From Mycolicibacterium diernhoferi (lineage in GTDB: Bacteria; Actinomycetota; Actinomycetes; Mycobacteriales; Mycobacteriaceae): a DNA stretch of 64,000 nucleotides. Positions 33,556 through 43,871 of the stretch are shown here, piece after piece (the stretch's first letter is position 1; every line of letters starts with the position of its first letter). The translations under genes were made by a program, and so were the position numbers. Location of the stretch: the NCBI RefSeq assembly GCF_019456655.1, contig NZ_CP080332.1, positions 3,038,001 to 3,102,000 of the forward strand. Direction: 5' to 3'. Below the pieces are notes generated by a model. It had not been told where the DNA came from. It did no database searches and saw nothing but the letters and a program-made list of their open reading frames with translations.

Positions 33556-34283
33556 TGAGCTTTCCGTACTTCATCTCGCCTGAGCAGGCGATGCGTGAGC
33601 GTTCCGAGCTTGCGCGCAAAGGTATTTCGCGTGGACGCAGTGTCGTCGCGCTGGCCTACGACGGCGGTGTGCTGTTCGTGGCGGAGAACCCGTCACGGTC
33701 GTTGCAGAAGGTCAGTGAGCTCTATGACCGGGTGGGCTTCGCAGCCGTCGGCCGGTTCAACGAGTTCGACAAGCTGCGCGTCGCCGGTATCCAGTTCGCC
33801 GACACCCGCGGCTACGCCTACGACCGCCGCGACGTCACCGGCCGCCAGCTGGCCAATGTGTACGCCCAGGCGCTCGGCACCATCTTCACCGAACAGGCGA
33901 AACCGTTCGAGGTGGAACTGTGCGTCGCCGAGGTGGCGCATTACGGGGAGACGAAAGCTCCTGAGCTGTACCGCATCACCTACGACGGTTCGATCGCCGA
34001 CGAACCGCATTTCGTGGTGATGGGCGGCACCACCGAGCCGATCGCGGCGGCGTTGGAGCAGTCCTACACCGAGAACGCCAGCCTGGCGGATGCGGTCACC
34101 ATCGCGGTCAAGGCACTGCGCACCGCAGGCAATGGCAATGAGCCGCGGGTGCTGGAGCCGTCCACCATGGAGGTGGCGATCCTGGATGCGAACCGTCCGC
34201 GCCGGGCGTTCCGCCGGATCACCGGGGCGGCGTTGGAGGCTCTGGTTCCCGCGACCGAAGCGGATCAGCCCGCGGCCGAATAG
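33555..34283 (+). CDS. prcA: Proteasome subunit alpha PrcA
   Basis: A 242-residue alpha subunit forming the outer gating rings. [27 protein letters not shown] is the gate-forming N terminus with the alpha-helix H0, followed by a non-catalytic Ntn fold ([19 protein letters not shown], ... [18 protein letters not shown]). Mpa docks onto this ring via its GQYL tail. No propeptide, as usual. The C-terminal tail is Pro/Ala/Glu-rich. Confidence 0.97.
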   Translation: MSFPYFISPEQAMRERSELARKGISRGRSVVALAYDGGVLFVAENPSRSLQKVSELYDRVGFAAVGRFNEFDKLRVAGIQFADTRGYAYDRRDVTGRQLANVYAQALGTIFTEQAKPFEVELCVAEVAHYGETKAPELYRITYDGSIADEPHFVVMGGTTEPIAAALEQSYTENASLADAVTIAVKALRTAGNGNEPRVLEPSTMEVAILDANRPRRAFRRITGAALEALVPATEADQPAAE

Positions 34284-34429
34284 TCGCCGATTGCGTTGAC
34301 CACCGCGTGTCGGTTCGGGCAGCGGGGGCGCTTTGTGCTGGAAGGGCTGCGTGCGGGGAGCTGAAACTGGTCCCGGCGCGAGCCCGTCTTGCCCACCGAT
34401 ACCGAGACCCACCCCGTAAGCTCGACTGT

Positions 34430-35788
34430 GTGCAGCGACGGATCATGGGAATTGAGACTGAATTCGGTGTGACCTGCACGTTCCACGGTCACCGCCGACT
34501 CAGTCCGGACGAGGTTGCCCGCTACCTGTTCCGGCGGGTGGTGTCCTGGGGCCGCAGCTCCAACGTCTTTCTCCGCAACGGAGCCCGGTTGTACCTCGAT
34601 GTGGGCTCGCATCCGGAGTACGCCACCGCGGAGTGCGACAACCTGGCGCAGCTGATCACCCACGACCGGGCCGGGGAGCGGGTGCTCGAAGACCTGCTGA
34701 TCGACGCCGAGCAGCGGCTGGCCGATGAGGGCATCGGCGGCGACATCTACCTGTTCAAGAACAACACCGACTCGGCGGGCAACTCCTACGGCTGCCACGA
34801 GAACTATCTGATCGTCCGGGCCGGGGAGTTCTCCCGGATCTCCGATGTGCTGCTGCCCTTCCTGGTGACCCGCCAGCTGATCTGCGGGGCCGGCAAGGTG
34901 CTGCAGACCCCGAAGTCGGCCACCTTCTGCCTGTCCCAGCGCGCCGAGCACATCTGGGAGGGCGTCTCCTCGGCGACCACCCGGTCGCGTCCCATCATCA
35001 ACACCCGCGACGAACCGCATGCCGATGCGGAGAAGTACCGCCGGCTGCACGTCATCGTCGGCGACTCGAACATGAGCGAATCGACCACGATGCTCAAGGT
35101 CGGTACCGCCTCGCTGGTGCTGGAGATGATCGAGGCCGGAGTCGCGTTCCGGGACTTCTCGCTGGACAACCCGATCCGGGCGATCCGGGAGGTCAGCCAC
35201 GATCTGACCGGCCGTCGTCCGGTGCGGCTGGCCGGCGGCCGGCAGGCCAGCGCCCTGGACATCCAGCGCGAGTACTACGGTCGCGCGGTCGAGTACCTGC
35301 AGACCCGCGAGCCGAACACCCAGATCGAGCAGGTCGTCGACCTGTGGGGCCGCCAGCTCGACGCGGTCGAGAGCCAGGACTTCGCCAAGGTCGACACCGA
35401 GATCGACTGGGTGATCAAGCGCAAGCTGTTCCAGCGCTACCAGGACCGGTACAACATGGAACTCTCGGATCCGAAGATCGCCCAGCTCGACCTGGCCTAT
35501 CACGACATCAAGCGTGGTCGCGGCGTGTTCGACCTGTTGCAGCGCAAGGGCCTGGCGGCCCGGATCACCACCGACGAGGAGATCGACGCCGCGGTCAACA
35601 CGCCTCCGCAGACCACCCGCGCGAAACTGCGCGGTGAATTCATCAGCGCCGCACAGGAAGCGGGCCGGGATTTCACGGTGGACTGGGTGCACCTGAAGCT
35701 GAACGACCAGGCCCAGCGCACGGTGCTGTGCAAGGACCCGTTCCGGTCGGTCGACGAGCGGGTCAAACGGCTCATCGCGAGCATGTGA
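34430..35788 (+). CDS. pafA: Pup ligase PafA
   Basis: A 452-residue carboxylate-amine ligase-like enzyme that activates the C-terminal glutamate of Pup with ATP and joins it to substrate lysines. [23 protein letters not shown] opens the protein, the catalytic Asp57 is in [14 protein letters not shown], and [21 protein letters not shown] and [22 protein letters not shown] mirror Dop. The GTG at 34430 gives exactly the M. tuberculosis length; the frame above (to 34307) is not conserved. Only 146 bases separate it from prcA, whereas in M. tuberculosis several genes intervene. Confidence 0.97.
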   Translation: MQRRIMGIETEFGVTCTFHGHRRLSPDEVARYLFRRVVSWGRSSNVFLRNGARLYLDVGSHPEYATAECDNLAQLITHDRAGERVLEDLLIDAEQRLADEGIGGDIYLFKNNTDSAGNSYGCHENYLIVRAGEFSRISDVLLPFLVTRQLICGAGKVLQTPKSATFCLSQRAEHIWEGVSSATTRSRPIINTRDEPHADAEKYRRLHVIVGDSNMSESTTMLKVGTASLVLEMIEAGVAFRDFSLDNPIRAIREVSHDLTGRRPVRLAGGRQASALDIQREYYGRAVEYLQTREPNTQIEQVVDLWGRQLDAVESQDFAKVDTEIDWVIKRKLFQRYQDRYNMELSDPKIAQLDLAYHDIKRGRGVFDLLQRKGLAARITTDEEIDAAVNTPPQTTRAKLRGEFISAAQEAGRDFTVDWVHLKLNDQAQRTVLCKDPFRSVDERVKRLIASM

Positions 35789-35848
35789 GCGCATTCTTCG
35801 GCCCGTCGTGCACGGGTGTGGCAGCGCGGACGCCCTAAGCTTCTCGGG

Positions 35849-36838
35849 GTGGCGACATCCAAGGTCGAAAGACTGATGAATCTGGTGATCGCACTGCTGT
35901 CCACCAACTCGTATCTGACGGCGGAAAAGATCCGCAAGAGCGTCGCGGGCTACGCCGACAGCGCCAGCGACGAGGCGTTCTCGCGGATGTTCGAGCGGGA
36001 CAAGAACGAGCTGCGCGACCTGGGCATCCCGCTGGAGACCGGGAAACTCTCCTCGTTCGACGCCACCGAGGGCTACCGCATCAACCAGAAGGCCTACGCG
36101 CTGCCGCCGGTCGAGCTGACCCCGGAGGAATCCGCGTCGGTCGCGGTCGCGACGCAGCTGTGGCAGTCCCCGGAGATGGTCACCGCCACCCAGAGCGCCC
36201 TGCTCAAGCTGCGCGCCGCCGGCGTCGACGTCGACTCCGAGGACGCCGGGGTGGCCTTCACCTCCACCGCCGCACTGCCCGGTCTGCGCGGCTCCGAAGA
36301 GGTGCTGCGGGTCCTGTTGGCCGCCACCGACTCTGGCCAGGTGGTCCAGTTCGAGCACCGGCCGTCCCGCAACGAGCCGTACCGGACCCGCACCGTGGAG
36401 CCGTGGGGCGTGGTCACCCACCGCGGCCGGTGGTACCTGGTCGGGCACGACCGCGACCGCGCCGACACCCGCACCTTCCGGCTGTCGCGCATCGCCCCCG
36501 GCGCCAAACCCGTCGGCCCGGCCGGCGAGGTGCGGGTGCCCGAGGGGGTCAATCTGCGGCAGATCGTGCAGCGGGTGGTCGCCGACGTCCCGACCGGCGA
36601 GCAGGCCACGGTGTGGATCGCGCAGGGCCGAGCGACCGCGCTGCGCCGCCAGGCCACCTCGGCGACGCCGCGGGTGTGGCGGGGCCGGCCAGGGGAGGAG
36701 ATCACCGTCGACATCGGCATGTACGACCGGCTGGCCCGGGAGATCGCCAGCTACGGCACCGACGCGGTCGCCCTGGAGCCGCGGTCGCTGCGCGAGGATG
36801 TGCTGGCCCGGCTGCGCGCCCAGGCAGGTGCCTCGTGA
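35849..36838 (+). CDS. pafB: Transcriptional activator subunit PafB (WYL domain)
   Basis: A 329-residue HTH-WYL regulator. The N-terminal winged helix (ATSKVERLMNLVIALLSTNSYLTAEKIRKSV) is followed by the WYL domain (QFEHRPSRNEPYRTRTVEPWGVVTHRGRWYLVGHDRDR) and a C-terminal extension. With PafC it activates the RecA/LexA-independent DNA-damage response of mycobacteria. GTG 35849 matches the family start. Its TGA (36836-36838) overlaps the GTG of the repeat ORF between pafB and pafC. Confidence 0.93.
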   Translation: MATSKVERLMNLVIALLSTNSYLTAEKIRKSVAGYADSASDEAFSRMFERDKNELRDLGIPLETGKLSSFDATEGYRINQKAYALPPVELTPEESASVAVATQLWQSPEMVTATQSALLKLRAAGVDVDSEDAGVAFTSTAALPGLRGSEEVLRVLLAATDSGQVVQFEHRPSRNEPYRTRTVEPWGVVTHRGRWYLVGHDRDRADTRTFRLSRIAPGAKPVGPAGEVRVPEGVNLRQIVQRVVADVPTGEQATVWIAQGRATALRRQATSATPRVWRGRPGEEITVDIGMYDRLAREIASYGTDAVALEPRSLREDVLARLRAQAGAS

Positions 36839-37014
36839 GTCCCAGCGAGAAGCCGGAGGCGGATCGCGCCATCAGCAGCAGCGAGAAGCCGGAGGCGGAT
36901 CGCGCCATGAGCCCCAGCGAGAAGCCGGAGGCGGATCGCGCCATGAGCCCCAGCGAGAAGCCGGAGGCGGATCGCGCCATCAGCAGCAGCGAGAAGCCGG
37001 AGGCGGATCGCGCA
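36835..37014. repeat. Five tandem 36-bp repeats (minisatellite) between pafB and pafC
   Basis: Five contiguous 36-bp units at 36835, 36871, 36907, 36943 and 36979, with no spacers. The invariant core is AGCGAGAAGCCGGAGGCGG followed by ATCGCGC. Units differ only in the first nine or so bases; units 3 and 4 are identical. Every unit carries GGAGG ten bases before its end, so the last unit supplies the pafC ribosome-binding site and the others repeat it. Copy number is probably variable between strains. Confidence 0.95.
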
Positions 37015-37017
37015 TGA
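36835..37017 (+). CDS. 60-codon repeat ORF bridging pafB and pafC (5 x 12 residues)
   Basis: The frame starts at a GTG overlapping the pafB stop (GTGA), runs through five copies of a 12-residue unit and stops at a TGA overlapping the pafC ATG (ATGA). Units are V/M-SPSEKPEADRA (1, 3, 4) or ISSSEKPEADRA (2, 5). Internal ATG codons open units 3 (36907) and 4 (36943). The product would be a low-complexity, charged peptide with no fold I recognise. I think its role, if any, is to keep ribosomes moving from pafB to pafC rather than to make a functional protein. Translation is not proven. Confidence 0.45.
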   Translation: MSPSEKPEADRAISSSEKPEADRAMSPSEKPEADRAMSPSEKPEADRAISSSEKPEADRA

Positions 37018-37976
37018 GTCAGGTATCGAACCGGCTGGTCCGGCTGCTGAACATGGTGCCGTATTTCCAGGCCAACCCGCGGGTCACCCGCGATGAGGCG
37101 GCCGCCGCGCTGGGGGTGACCCGCAAACAGCTCGACGCGGACCTCGACCAGCTGTGGATGTGCGGACTGCCCGGCTACGGCCCCGGCGACCTGATCGATT
37201 TCGATTTCACCGGGGACACCATCGAGGTGACGTTCACCGCCGGCGTCGAGCATCCGTTGCGACTGACCTCCACCGAGGCCACCGGGATCCTGGTGGCGCT
37301 GCGCGCGCTGCTGGATGTGCCCGGCATGGTGGATCCGCAGGCCGCGCGCAGCGCCATCGCCAAGATCGAGTCCGCGGCCGGCACCGCGGCCGCACCGGAC
37401 GCGGTGGCCGAGGATGCCGACGAGCCCGAGAGCGCGTCGGCGGCGGCGGTCCGGGACGCCACCCGGGCCGGCAAGGCCCTGGCACTGGAGTACCACTCGG
37501 CGTCGCACGACACCGTGTCCAGCCGCGTGGTGGATCCGATCCGGGTGGTCCTGGTCAGCGACCACAGCTATCTGGAGGCCTGGTGCCGCAGCGCGGAAGG
37601 GGTGCGGTTGTTCCGGTTCGACCGCATCGTCGACGCGCGGGTGCTCGACGAGCCCGCCGCCCCACCCGCGCCGGCCGTACAGGCGGGCCCGGACACCGCC
37701 CTGTTCGACGCCGATGCCGATGATCCCTCGTTGCACTCGTCGCGTCTGCTCATCGACCGCTCCGCGGAGTGGATGTTCGACTATTACCCGTTGCGGGTCA
37801 TCACCGAGCTGCCGAACGGTGCGTGCGAGGCGGCGATGACCTACGCTTCCGATGAGTGGATGGCCCGGTTCGTGCTGGGCTTCGGCTCGGCGGTGCGGGT
37901 CCTGGCGCCGCAGTCGCTGGCCGACAAAGTCCGGGAGACGGCCGCGGCGGCGGTTCGCGCATACGAGGACGAGTAG
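37014..37976 (+). CDS. pafC: Transcriptional activator subunit PafC (WYL domain)
   Basis: A 320-residue HTH-WYL protein, partner of PafB. MSQVSNRLVRLLNMVPYFQANPRVTRDEAAAALGVTRKQLDADL is the winged helix; the WYL domain is around DPIRVVLVSDHSYLEAWCRSAEGVRLFRFDRI; a C-terminal WCX-like domain follows. ATG 37014 overlaps the stop of the repeat ORF. A longer Ala/Glu-rich linker (SAAGTAAAPDAVAEDADEPES) separates the domains. Confidence 0.92.
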   Translation: MSQVSNRLVRLLNMVPYFQANPRVTRDEAAAALGVTRKQLDADLDQLWMCGLPGYGPGDLIDFDFTGDTIEVTFTAGVEHPLRLTSTEATGILVALRALLDVPGMVDPQAARSAIAKIESAAGTAAAPDAVAEDADEPESASAAAVRDATRAGKALALEYHSASHDTVSSRVVDPIRVVLVSDHSYLEAWCRSAEGVRLFRFDRIVDARVLDEPAAPPAPAVQAGPDTALFDADADDPSLHSSRLLIDRSAEWMFDYYPLRVITELPNGACEAAMTYASDEWMARFVLGFGSAVRVLAPQSLADKVRETAAAAVRAYEDE

Positions 37977-38006
37977 ACTCGGTGACAATCTCTGGAGGTG
38001 TTTGAA

Positions 38007-38258
38007 TTGGGCGGTCTTCAACCGTGGCACTGGCTGATCGTTATCGCGGCTTTCATCCTTCTTTTCGGTGCCAAGAAGCTCCCGGACGCTGCGCGTTCGC
38101 TGGGTAAGTCGATGCGCATCTTCAAGTCGGAGATCAAGGAGATGCAGGCTGACGGCGCCGAGAAACCGGACGCCACGCTGCCCGCGACCCCGGTCACCTC
38201 GGAGCGGGTGGTCGATACCCCGGCGCCCGAGCATCCCGGCGATAAGCGATCGGCCTGA
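38007..38258 (+). CDS. tatA: Sec-independent translocase subunit TatA
   Basis: An 83-residue protein: short periplasmic N terminus MGGLQPWHW, one membrane helix ([24 protein letters not shown] with the FGxKKLP hinge) and an amphipathic helix ([14 protein letters not shown]), then a variable tail. TTG 38007 is preferred: it reproduces the M. tuberculosis N terminus and lies seven bases after GGAGGT (37994-37999). The GTG at 37998 overlaps that ribosome-binding site. It multimerises to form the pore for folded twin-arginine substrates recruited by TatC. Confidence 0.95.
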   Translation: MGGLQPWHWLIVIAAFILLFGAKKLPDAARSLGKSMRIFKSEIKEMQADGAEKPDATLPATPVTSERVVDTPAPEHPGDKRSA

Positions 38259-38338
38259 ACGCTGCCACGTCCGTCCCCTCGCGGTGTGACGTCGCGCCGC
38301 TAGAGCGCGCCTGCCTGCGTCGACGTTAAAGGCTGTCC

Positions 38339-39283
38339 GTGCACACCCCTGGAATCTTCAAGAAACTCGACCCGCGTCAGCGTCGCGCGCGGGTCAATCC
38401 CGACGGCACCATGTCGTTGGTCGACCACCTCGCCGAACTGCGTAACCGGTTGCTGATCGCCACCGCCGCGGTGGTCCTGACCACCGTCGTCGGCTTCATC
38501 TGGTACACCCACGGTTTCCTGGGCGTCCCCAGTCTCGGCGAATGGTTGCGCGGCCCGTACTGCGCGCTGCCGGAGTCGGCCCGGGCCACCATCGCGCCGG
38601 ACGGCCAATGCCGGCTGCTGGCCACCGGTCCGTTCGACCAGTTCATGCTGCGCCTCAAGGTGGCGCTGATGGCCGGCGTCGTCATGGCCTGCCCGGTCTG
38701 GCTGTATCAGCTTTGGGCGTTCATCACCCCCGGCCTCTACAACAAGGAACGCCGCTTCGCGATGGCGTTCGTCGCGTTCGGGGCGGTGCTGTTCATCGGC
38801 GGCGCGGTCCTGGCCTACGTCGTGCTGTCCACCGCGCTGAGTTTCCTGCTCACCGTCGGCAGCGACGTCCAGGTGACCGCGCTGTCCGGCGACCAGTACT
38901 TCGGCTTCCTGATCAACCTGCTGTTGGTCTTCGGGATCAGCTTCGAGTTCCCCCTTCTGATCATCATGCTCAACCTGACCGGGGTGCTCAGCTACGCCAA
39001 ACTCAAGGAGTGGCGCCGCGGTCTGATCTTCGCGCTGTTCGTGTTCGCCGCGTTCGCCACGCCGGGCTCGGATCCGTTCTCGATGCTCGCGCTGGCTTTC
39101 GCGCTGACGTTGCTGCTCGAATTCGCGATCCAGATCGCACGCCTACACGACAAGCGGAAAGCCAAACGGGAAGCGCTGGCCGAGGTGCCCGAGGATGAGG
39201 CCGCACCGATCCCGGCCGCCGAGCCGATCGCCCCGCCGACGGCGGTGTCCTCCCAGGCGTTGTTCGATGACGACGCCACCTGA
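38339..39283 (+). CDS. tatC: Sec-independent translocase subunit TatC
   Basis: A 314-residue protein with six membrane helices. [17 protein letters not shown] is the conserved N-terminal signature that reads the twin-arginine signal, with [16 protein letters not shown] sequence ([15 protein letters not shown]) carrying the functional glutamate and [18 protein letters not shown] near the end. A long C-terminal tail rich in Glu/Ala/Pro extends past the last helix, as in other actinobacteria. GTG start. The last 17 bases overlap helY. Confidence 0.95.
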   Translation: MHTPGIFKKLDPRQRRARVNPDGTMSLVDHLAELRNRLLIATAAVVLTTVVGFIWYTHGFLGVPSLGEWLRGPYCALPESARATIAPDGQCRLLATGPFDQFMLRLKVALMAGVVMACPVWLYQLWAFITPGLYNKERRFAMAFVAFGAVLFIGGAVLAYVVLSTALSFLLTVGSDVQVTALSGDQYFGFLINLLLVFGISFEFPLLIIMLNLTGVLSYAKLKEWRRGLIFALFVFAAFATPGSDPFSMLALAFALTLLLEFAIQIARLHDKRKAKREALAEVPEDEAAPIPAAEPIAPPTAVSSQALFDDDAT

Positions 39284-41999
39284 GACCGGGCCGGAACTGG
39301 CGGCGTTCGTCGCGCAGTTGCCGTTCGGGCTGGACCCCTTCCAGATTCGCGCCTGCGCCGCATTGGAGGCCGGGCACGGTGTGCTGGTCTGCGCGCCGAC
39401 CGGCGCCGGTAAGACGGTGGTGGGCGAGTTCGCCGTGCACCTGGCGCTGGCCGCCGGCCACAAATGCTTCTACACCACGCCGATCAAGGCGCTGAGCAAT
39501 CAGAAGCACCTCGATCTGACGCACCGCTACGGCGCCGACCGGGTGGGCCTGCTGACCGGGGATCAGTCGATCAACGCCGATGCACCGGTGGTGGTGATGA
39601 CCACCGAGGTGCTGCGCAACATGCTCTACGCGGACTCACCCGCACTGCAGGGGCTCTCGCATGTGGTGATGGACGAGGTGCACTTCCTGGCCGACCGGAT
39701 GCGCGGCGCGGTCTGGGAGGAGGTGATCCTGCACCTGCCCGAGGAGGTGCGGCTGGTCAGCCTCTCCGCGACGGTGAGCAACGCCGAGGAGTTCGGCGGC
39801 TGGATCCAGACCGTGCGCGGGGACACCACCGTCGTGGTCGACGAGCACCGGCCGGTGCCGCTGTCCCAACACATGATGGTCGGTAAGCGGCTCTTCGACC
39901 TGTTCCAGTCGGGCGGCAACAAGACGCTCGTCGACCCGAATCTGCTCCGCCACATCGCGCACCGGAGGGAGGCCGACCGGCTGGCCGACTGGCAGCCGCG
40001 GGGGCGCGGCCGGGGACGCCAGGGCCGGCCCGGCCTGCACCGCGGACCGTCGCGGCCCGACGTGATCGCCACCCTGGACGCCGAGGGCCTGTTGCCGGCA
40101 ATCACTTTCGTGTTCTCCCGGGCCGGCTGCGATGCCGCGGTGAAACAGTGCCTGCGGGCGCCGCTGCGGCTCACCGACGATGACGAGCGGGCCCGCATCG
40201 CCGAGGTGATCGACCGGCGGTGCGCCGATCTCGCCCAGTCCGATCTGGCCGTGCTCGGCTACTACGAGTGGCGCGAGGGCCTGCTGCGCGGGCTGGCAGC
40301 ACACCACGCCGGCATGCTGCCCGTCTTCCGGCACACCGTCGAGGAACTGTTCACCGCGGGTTTGGTGAAGGCGGTGTTCGCCACCGAGACACTGGCCTTG
40401 GGCATCAACATGCCGGCCCGCACGGTCGTGCTGGAACGGCTGGTCAAGTACAACGGTGAACAGCACGCGCCGCTCACACCGGGGGAGTACACCCAGCTGA
40501 CCGGACGGGCCGGGCGCCGCGGGATCGACGTGGAGGGCCACGCGGTGGTGCTGTGGCACGCCGACGACAGCGCGGCCGAACCCGCCGAGGTGGCCGGGCT
40601 GGCCTCCACCCGCACCTTCCCGCTGAAGAGTTCGTTCGCGCCGTCCTACAACATGACGATCAACCTGGTGCACCAGATGGGCCCGGATCAGGCCCGCAAA
40701 CTGTTGGAGCGGTCCTTCGCCCAGTACCAGGCGGACCGTTCGGTGGTCGGCCTGGTGCGCGGCATCGCGCGCGGCGAGAAGATGCTCGACGAACTCGCCG
40801 CCGAACTCGGTGGCCGGGACTCACCGGTGCTCGATTACGCCCGGCTGCGGGCGACCATCACCGCGCGTGAACGGGCGCAGTCGCGTGCGTCGCGGCTGCA
40901 TCGTCGCCGCGCCGCGGACGAGGCGCTGGCCGCGCTGCGCCGCGGCGACATCATCACCATCACCCACGGCCGCCGCGGCGGACTCGCAGTGGTGCTGGAG
41001 CCCGCCCACGACCGCGACGACCCGCGGCCGCTGATCCTCACCGAGCACCACTGGGCGGGCCGGATCTCGTCGGCCGACTACTCCGGTGCCTCCGCACCGC
41101 TCGGGTCGATGGCCCTGCCCAAGCGCGTCGAATACCGTCAGCCCCGGGTCCGCCGTGACCTGGCGTCCGCGCTGCGCTCGGCGGCGGCGGGGCTGGATGT
41201 GCCGTCCCGGCGTGAGAAGACCGTCGACCGGGACACCGACGCCGAGCTGGCCGGGCTGCGTGAGCAACTGCGCCGCCATTCCGCGCACAACGTGCCCGAC
41301 CGGGAGGCCCAGCTCCGGATCGCCGAGCGCTATCTGCGCATCGAGCGGGACAACGAGCAGATCCGGCAGAAGGTGGCGGCGGCGACGAACTCGCTGGCCC
41401 GCACCTTCGACCGGATCCTGGTGCTGCTCACCGAGCGCGGCTTCATCGAAGGCACCGGCGACACGCCGAGGGTCACCGAGGACGGCCGGCTGTTGGCGCG
41501 GATCTACAGCGAGAGTGACCTTTTGGTCGCCGAGTGCCTGCGCCACGGCGCGTGGGAGGGGCTGACGCCGGCCGAACTGGCCGCGGTGGTCTCGGCGGTG
41601 CAGTTCGAGTCCCGCGGTGACGGGACCGGCCCGCAGGGTCTGCAGACCCCGACCGCGGACATTCGGCGGGCCCTGACGGCCACCCGCCGGCTGTCGGCGC
41701 AGATCCGCAGCGACGAACAGCGCCACCGCATTGCCCAGAGCCGTGAACCCGACGACGGTTTCGTCGCCGCCATCCACCAGTGGGCCAGCACCGGCAACCT
41801 GGCGTCGTCGTTGGCGGCTTCGGACGGCAACGGCAGTGGATCCCCGCTGTCGGCGGGCGATTTCGTGCGCTGGTGCCGTCAGGTGCTGGATCTGCTCGAC
41901 CAGGTCCGCATTGCTGCGCCGACACCGGCGCTGCGGACAACCGCGAAACGCGCCCTCAACGACATTCGGCGAGGCGTCGTAGCTGTTGATGCAGGGTAA
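39267..41999 (+). CDS. helY: Ski2-like DEVH-box RNA helicase HelY
   Basis: A 910-residue superfamily 2 helicase (M. tuberculosis HelY is 906). Walker A APTGAGKT with Lys49, motif Ia [17 protein letters not shown] box beginning Asp136, SAT motif LSATVSN, motif [13 protein letters not shown], motif [18 protein letters not shown] and motif [14 protein letters not shown] are all present. The C-terminal DSHCT domain follows the MTR4/Ski2 pattern. A Gly/Arg-rich insert ([18 protein letters not shown]) sits between the two RecA lobes. RNA processing or decay role inferred from family. Confidence 0.95.
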   Translation: MTTPPETGPELAAFVAQLPFGLDPFQIRACAALEAGHGVLVCAPTGAGKTVVGEFAVHLALAAGHKCFYTTPIKALSNQKHLDLTHRYGADRVGLLTGDQSINADAPVVVMTTEVLRNMLYADSPALQGLSHVVMDEVHFLADRMRGAVWEEVILHLPEEVRLVSLSATVSNAEEFGGWIQTVRGDTTVVVDEHRPVPLSQHMMVGKRLFDLFQSGGNKTLVDPNLLRHIAHRREADRLADWQPRGRGRGRQGRPGLHRGPSRPDVIATLDAEGLLPAITFVFSRAGCDAAVKQCLRAPLRLTDDDERARIAEVIDRRCADLAQSDLAVLGYYEWREGLLRGLAAHHAGMLPVFRHTVEELFTAGLVKAVFATETLALGINMPARTVVLERLVKYNGEQHAPLTPGEYTQLTGRAGRRGIDVEGHAVVLWHADDSAAEPAEVAGLASTRTFPLKSSFAPSYNMTINLVHQMGPDQARKLLERSFAQYQADRSVVGLVRGIARGEKMLDELAAELGGRDSPVLDYARLRATITARERAQSRASRLHRRRAADEALAALRRGDIITITHGRRGGLAVVLEPAHDRDDPRPLILTEHHWAGRISSADYSGASAPLGSMALPKRVEYRQPRVRRDLASALRSAAAGLDVPSRREKTVDRDTDAELAGLREQLRRHSAHNVPDREAQLRIAERYLRIERDNEQIRQKVAAATNSLARTFDRILVLLTERGFIEGTGDTPRVTEDGRLLARIYSESDLLVAECLRHGAWEGLTPAELAAVVSAVQFESRGDGTGPQGLQTPTADIRRALTATRRLSAQIRSDEQRHRIAQSREPDDGFVAAIHQWASTGNLASSLAASDGNGSGSPLSAGDFVRWCRQVLDLLDQVRIAAPTPALRTTAKRALNDIRRGVVAVDAG

Positions 42000-42066
42000 T
42001 GTGGCGGCGTAGATCCGCAGCGGCGGGTCTCGACGATGCAAGACGCGCCCGGATCAAGGAGAAACG

Positions 42067-42846
42067 ATGAGCGGACCGCAGGGATCTGACCCCACGCAGG
42101 CGTGGTCGGGTCAGCCGCCGCAGTCCGGCGGTGCCCCGTCTTCGGGCGACCAGCCCGCGTGGCAGCCCGCGCCGGGTGAGCAGCCCGCGTGGCAGCCTCC
42201 GTCACAGCCCGAGCCGCAGACGGGCGACGCCCAGCCCTGGCAGCAGCAGCCGGCCTACCAGCAGCCGCAGACCCCCCAGCAGTACCCGCAGTACCAGCAG
42301 CCTGCCTACAACCCGCCGCCTCAGCAGCCGTATCCGCAGCCTGACCAGTACGGTCAGCAGCCCACCGGGTACGCGCCGCAGGGTTACCCGCAGTACGGCC
42401 AGCAGCCGGGTCAGCCGCCCTACGGTCAGCCGCAGTACGGCCAACCGGGCCAGTACGACCCGCAGCAGTACGGGCAGTACAACGCGCCCGGCGGCGAGGA
42501 GACTTCGAAGAAGTCGCTGGCGGTCATCGGTACCGTGATCGGCGTCCTGGTCGGCGTGATCATCGCGGTGGTGCTGGTGCTCGGTTTCTGGAAGCCCGGC
42601 TTCTTCGTCACCACCACGCTGGACGTGGACGCCGCGCAGACCGGCGTGCAGCAGATCCTGACCGACGAGGCCAACGGTTACGGCGCCAAGAACGTCAAGG
42701 ACGTGCGCTGCAACGACGGTGTCAGCCCCGAGGTCAAGAAGGGCGACACGTTCACCTGCCAGGTGAGCATCGACGGCACCAAGCGTCAGGTCACCGTGAC
42801 GTTCCAGGACGACAAGGGCACCTACGAGGTCGGCCGCCCCAAGTAA
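42067..42846 (+). CDS. DUF4333 membrane protein with long Pro/Gln/Tyr-rich N terminus (Rv2091c-like)
   Basis: A 259-residue protein. Residues 1-145 are low complexity (repeats of [15 protein letters not shown]), followed by one membrane helix ([25 protein letters not shown]) and an extracytoplasmic DUF4333 domain with a probable disulfide, Cys215 (VRCNDG) and Cys231 (FTCQV), ending [17 protein letters not shown]. The position downstream of helY equals that of Rv2091c. Function unknown; the disordered half is cytosolic. A strong terminator follows. Confidence 0.85.
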   Translation: MSGPQGSDPTQAWSGQPPQSGGAPSSGDQPAWQPAPGEQPAWQPPSQPEPQTGDAQPWQQQPAYQQPQTPQQYPQYQQPAYNPPPQQPYPQPDQYGQQPTGYAPQGYPQYGQQPGQPPYGQPQYGQPGQYDPQQYGQYNAPGGEETSKKSLAVIGTVIGVLVGVIIAVVLVLGFWKPGFFVTTTLDVDAAQTGVQQILTDEANGYGAKNVKDVRCNDGVSPEVKKGDTFTCQVSIDGTKRQVTVTFQDDKGTYEVGRPK

Positions 42847-42857
42847 GCACGAACAGT

Positions 42858-42898
42858 CGCGAATGGCCCCTGAACAGTGGTTTCAGGGGCCATTCGCG
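42858..42898. terminator. 17-bp hairpin with T-run after the DUF4333 gene
   Basis: CGCGAATGGCCCCTGAA (42858-42874) pairs exactly with TTCAGGGGCCATTCGCG (42882-42898) around a seven-base loop, followed by TCTTTT. It lies between two convergent genes and should end transcription from both sides. Confidence 0.92.
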
Positions 42899-42917
42899 TC
42901 TTTTCGCGAGAGGAACG

Positions 42918-43871
42918 CTAGGGGAGTTTGTCCAGCGCTTTCTGCAGCCGCCCGACCGAGGACAGCACCCCGTACTTCTCCGCCAGTGCCGCCACCCGGC
43001 CCGGGTCGGCCGGGGCCAGCGGCAGCACATCGGTCGGGGTGGACAGCGTGACGGGTGCATCCAGGGCGACCCGCACCACCGGTTCGGCGGCCTGGATGTA
43101 CTCGTCCGCGGCGAGCAGCTTCTTGCGCTGCGCGGCAGGCATTTTCGACGCCGGATCCGCTGCCGCGGCGACAATCGCGGCCAGCGACCCGTGCTGGGCC
43201 AGCAGCGTCGCGGCGGTCTTCTCCCCGATGCCCGCGACGCCGGGCAGCCCGTCGGACGGGTCACCGCGCAGCAACGCGAGTTCGGCGTAGGCGGCCCCGG
43301 CCCGCGCCGCGGGCACGCCATAGGTGTCGGCGACCTCGGCCGGCCCGAACAGCACCGCCTTGGCCAGTCCCCGCCCGATGTAGAGCACCCGGATCCCGGG
43401 CTCCTCGTCGCTGACCAGCTGGAGCAGGTCGCGGTCACCGCTGACCACGATCGCCGGATCGCGCTGCTCGTTGGCGGCCAGGGTGCCCAGCACGTCATCG
43501 GCCTCATACCCGGGCGCGCCGGCGGTGGCGATTCCGAACGCCGCAAGGATGTCCATGATCATCTCGACCTGGGGGGTCAGGTCGTCGGGCACCTCCTCGA
43601 TGTCGGGGGCGCCGTCGGGGCGGGCCTCTTCGACGCGGTGCGCCTTGTAGGACGGAATACGGTCCACCCGCCACTGTGGGCGCCAGTCGTCGTCGCGGCA
43701 CACCACGAGCCGGGACGGCTGGTGCTGGGTGACCAGGGTGGAGATGGCGTCGAGGAACCCGCGCAGCGCGTTGACCGGACGCCCGTCCGGGGCCGTGATG
43801 GAGGACGGCACCCCGAAGAACGACCGGAACCACATGCTCGCGCCGTCCAGCAGCAGCACCGGGCCGCTCAT
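42918..43871 (-). CDS. 5'-3' exonuclease/flap endonuclease (Rv2090-like)
   Basis: A 317-residue stand-alone PIN/FEN nuclease homologous to the N-terminal domain of DNA polymerase [16 protein letters not shown] gives the first acidic residue, [12 protein letters not shown] and YEADDVLG the central acidic cluster, [10 protein letters not shown] the next pair, and the helix-hairpin-helix [16 protein letters not shown] binds DNA. It likely removes RNA primers or flaps. Its ATG overlaps the stop of the thioesterase gene (ATGA). Confidence 0.9.
   Translation of the reverse strand: MSGPVLLLDGASMWFRSFFGVPSSITAPDGRPVNALRGFLDAISTLVTQHQPSRLVVCRDDDWRPQWRVDRIPSYKAHRVEEARPDGAPDIEEVPDDLTPQVEMIMDILAAFGIATAGAPGYEADDVLGTLAANEQRDPAIVVSGDRDLLQLVSDEEPGIRVLYIGRGLAKAVLFGPAEVADTYGVPAARAGAAYAELALLRGDPSDGLPGVAGIGEKTAATLLAQHGSLAAIVAAAADPASKMPAAQRKKLLAADEYIQAAEPVVRVALDAPVTLSTPTDVLPLAPADPGRVAALAEKYGVLSSVGRLQKALDKLP

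Noticed and set aside
34265..36448. A 727-codon minus-strand frame opposite pafA and pafB
   Set aside because: The plus strand encodes unambiguous PafA and PafB. The minus product is a low-complexity shadow.
36835..37014. CRISPR-like repeat array
   Set aside because: The five 36-bp units are contiguous with no spacers and stay in one reading frame, so this is a minisatellite. No cas genes are present; the RecB-like nuclease at 18452-19324 is the widespread mycobacterial one.
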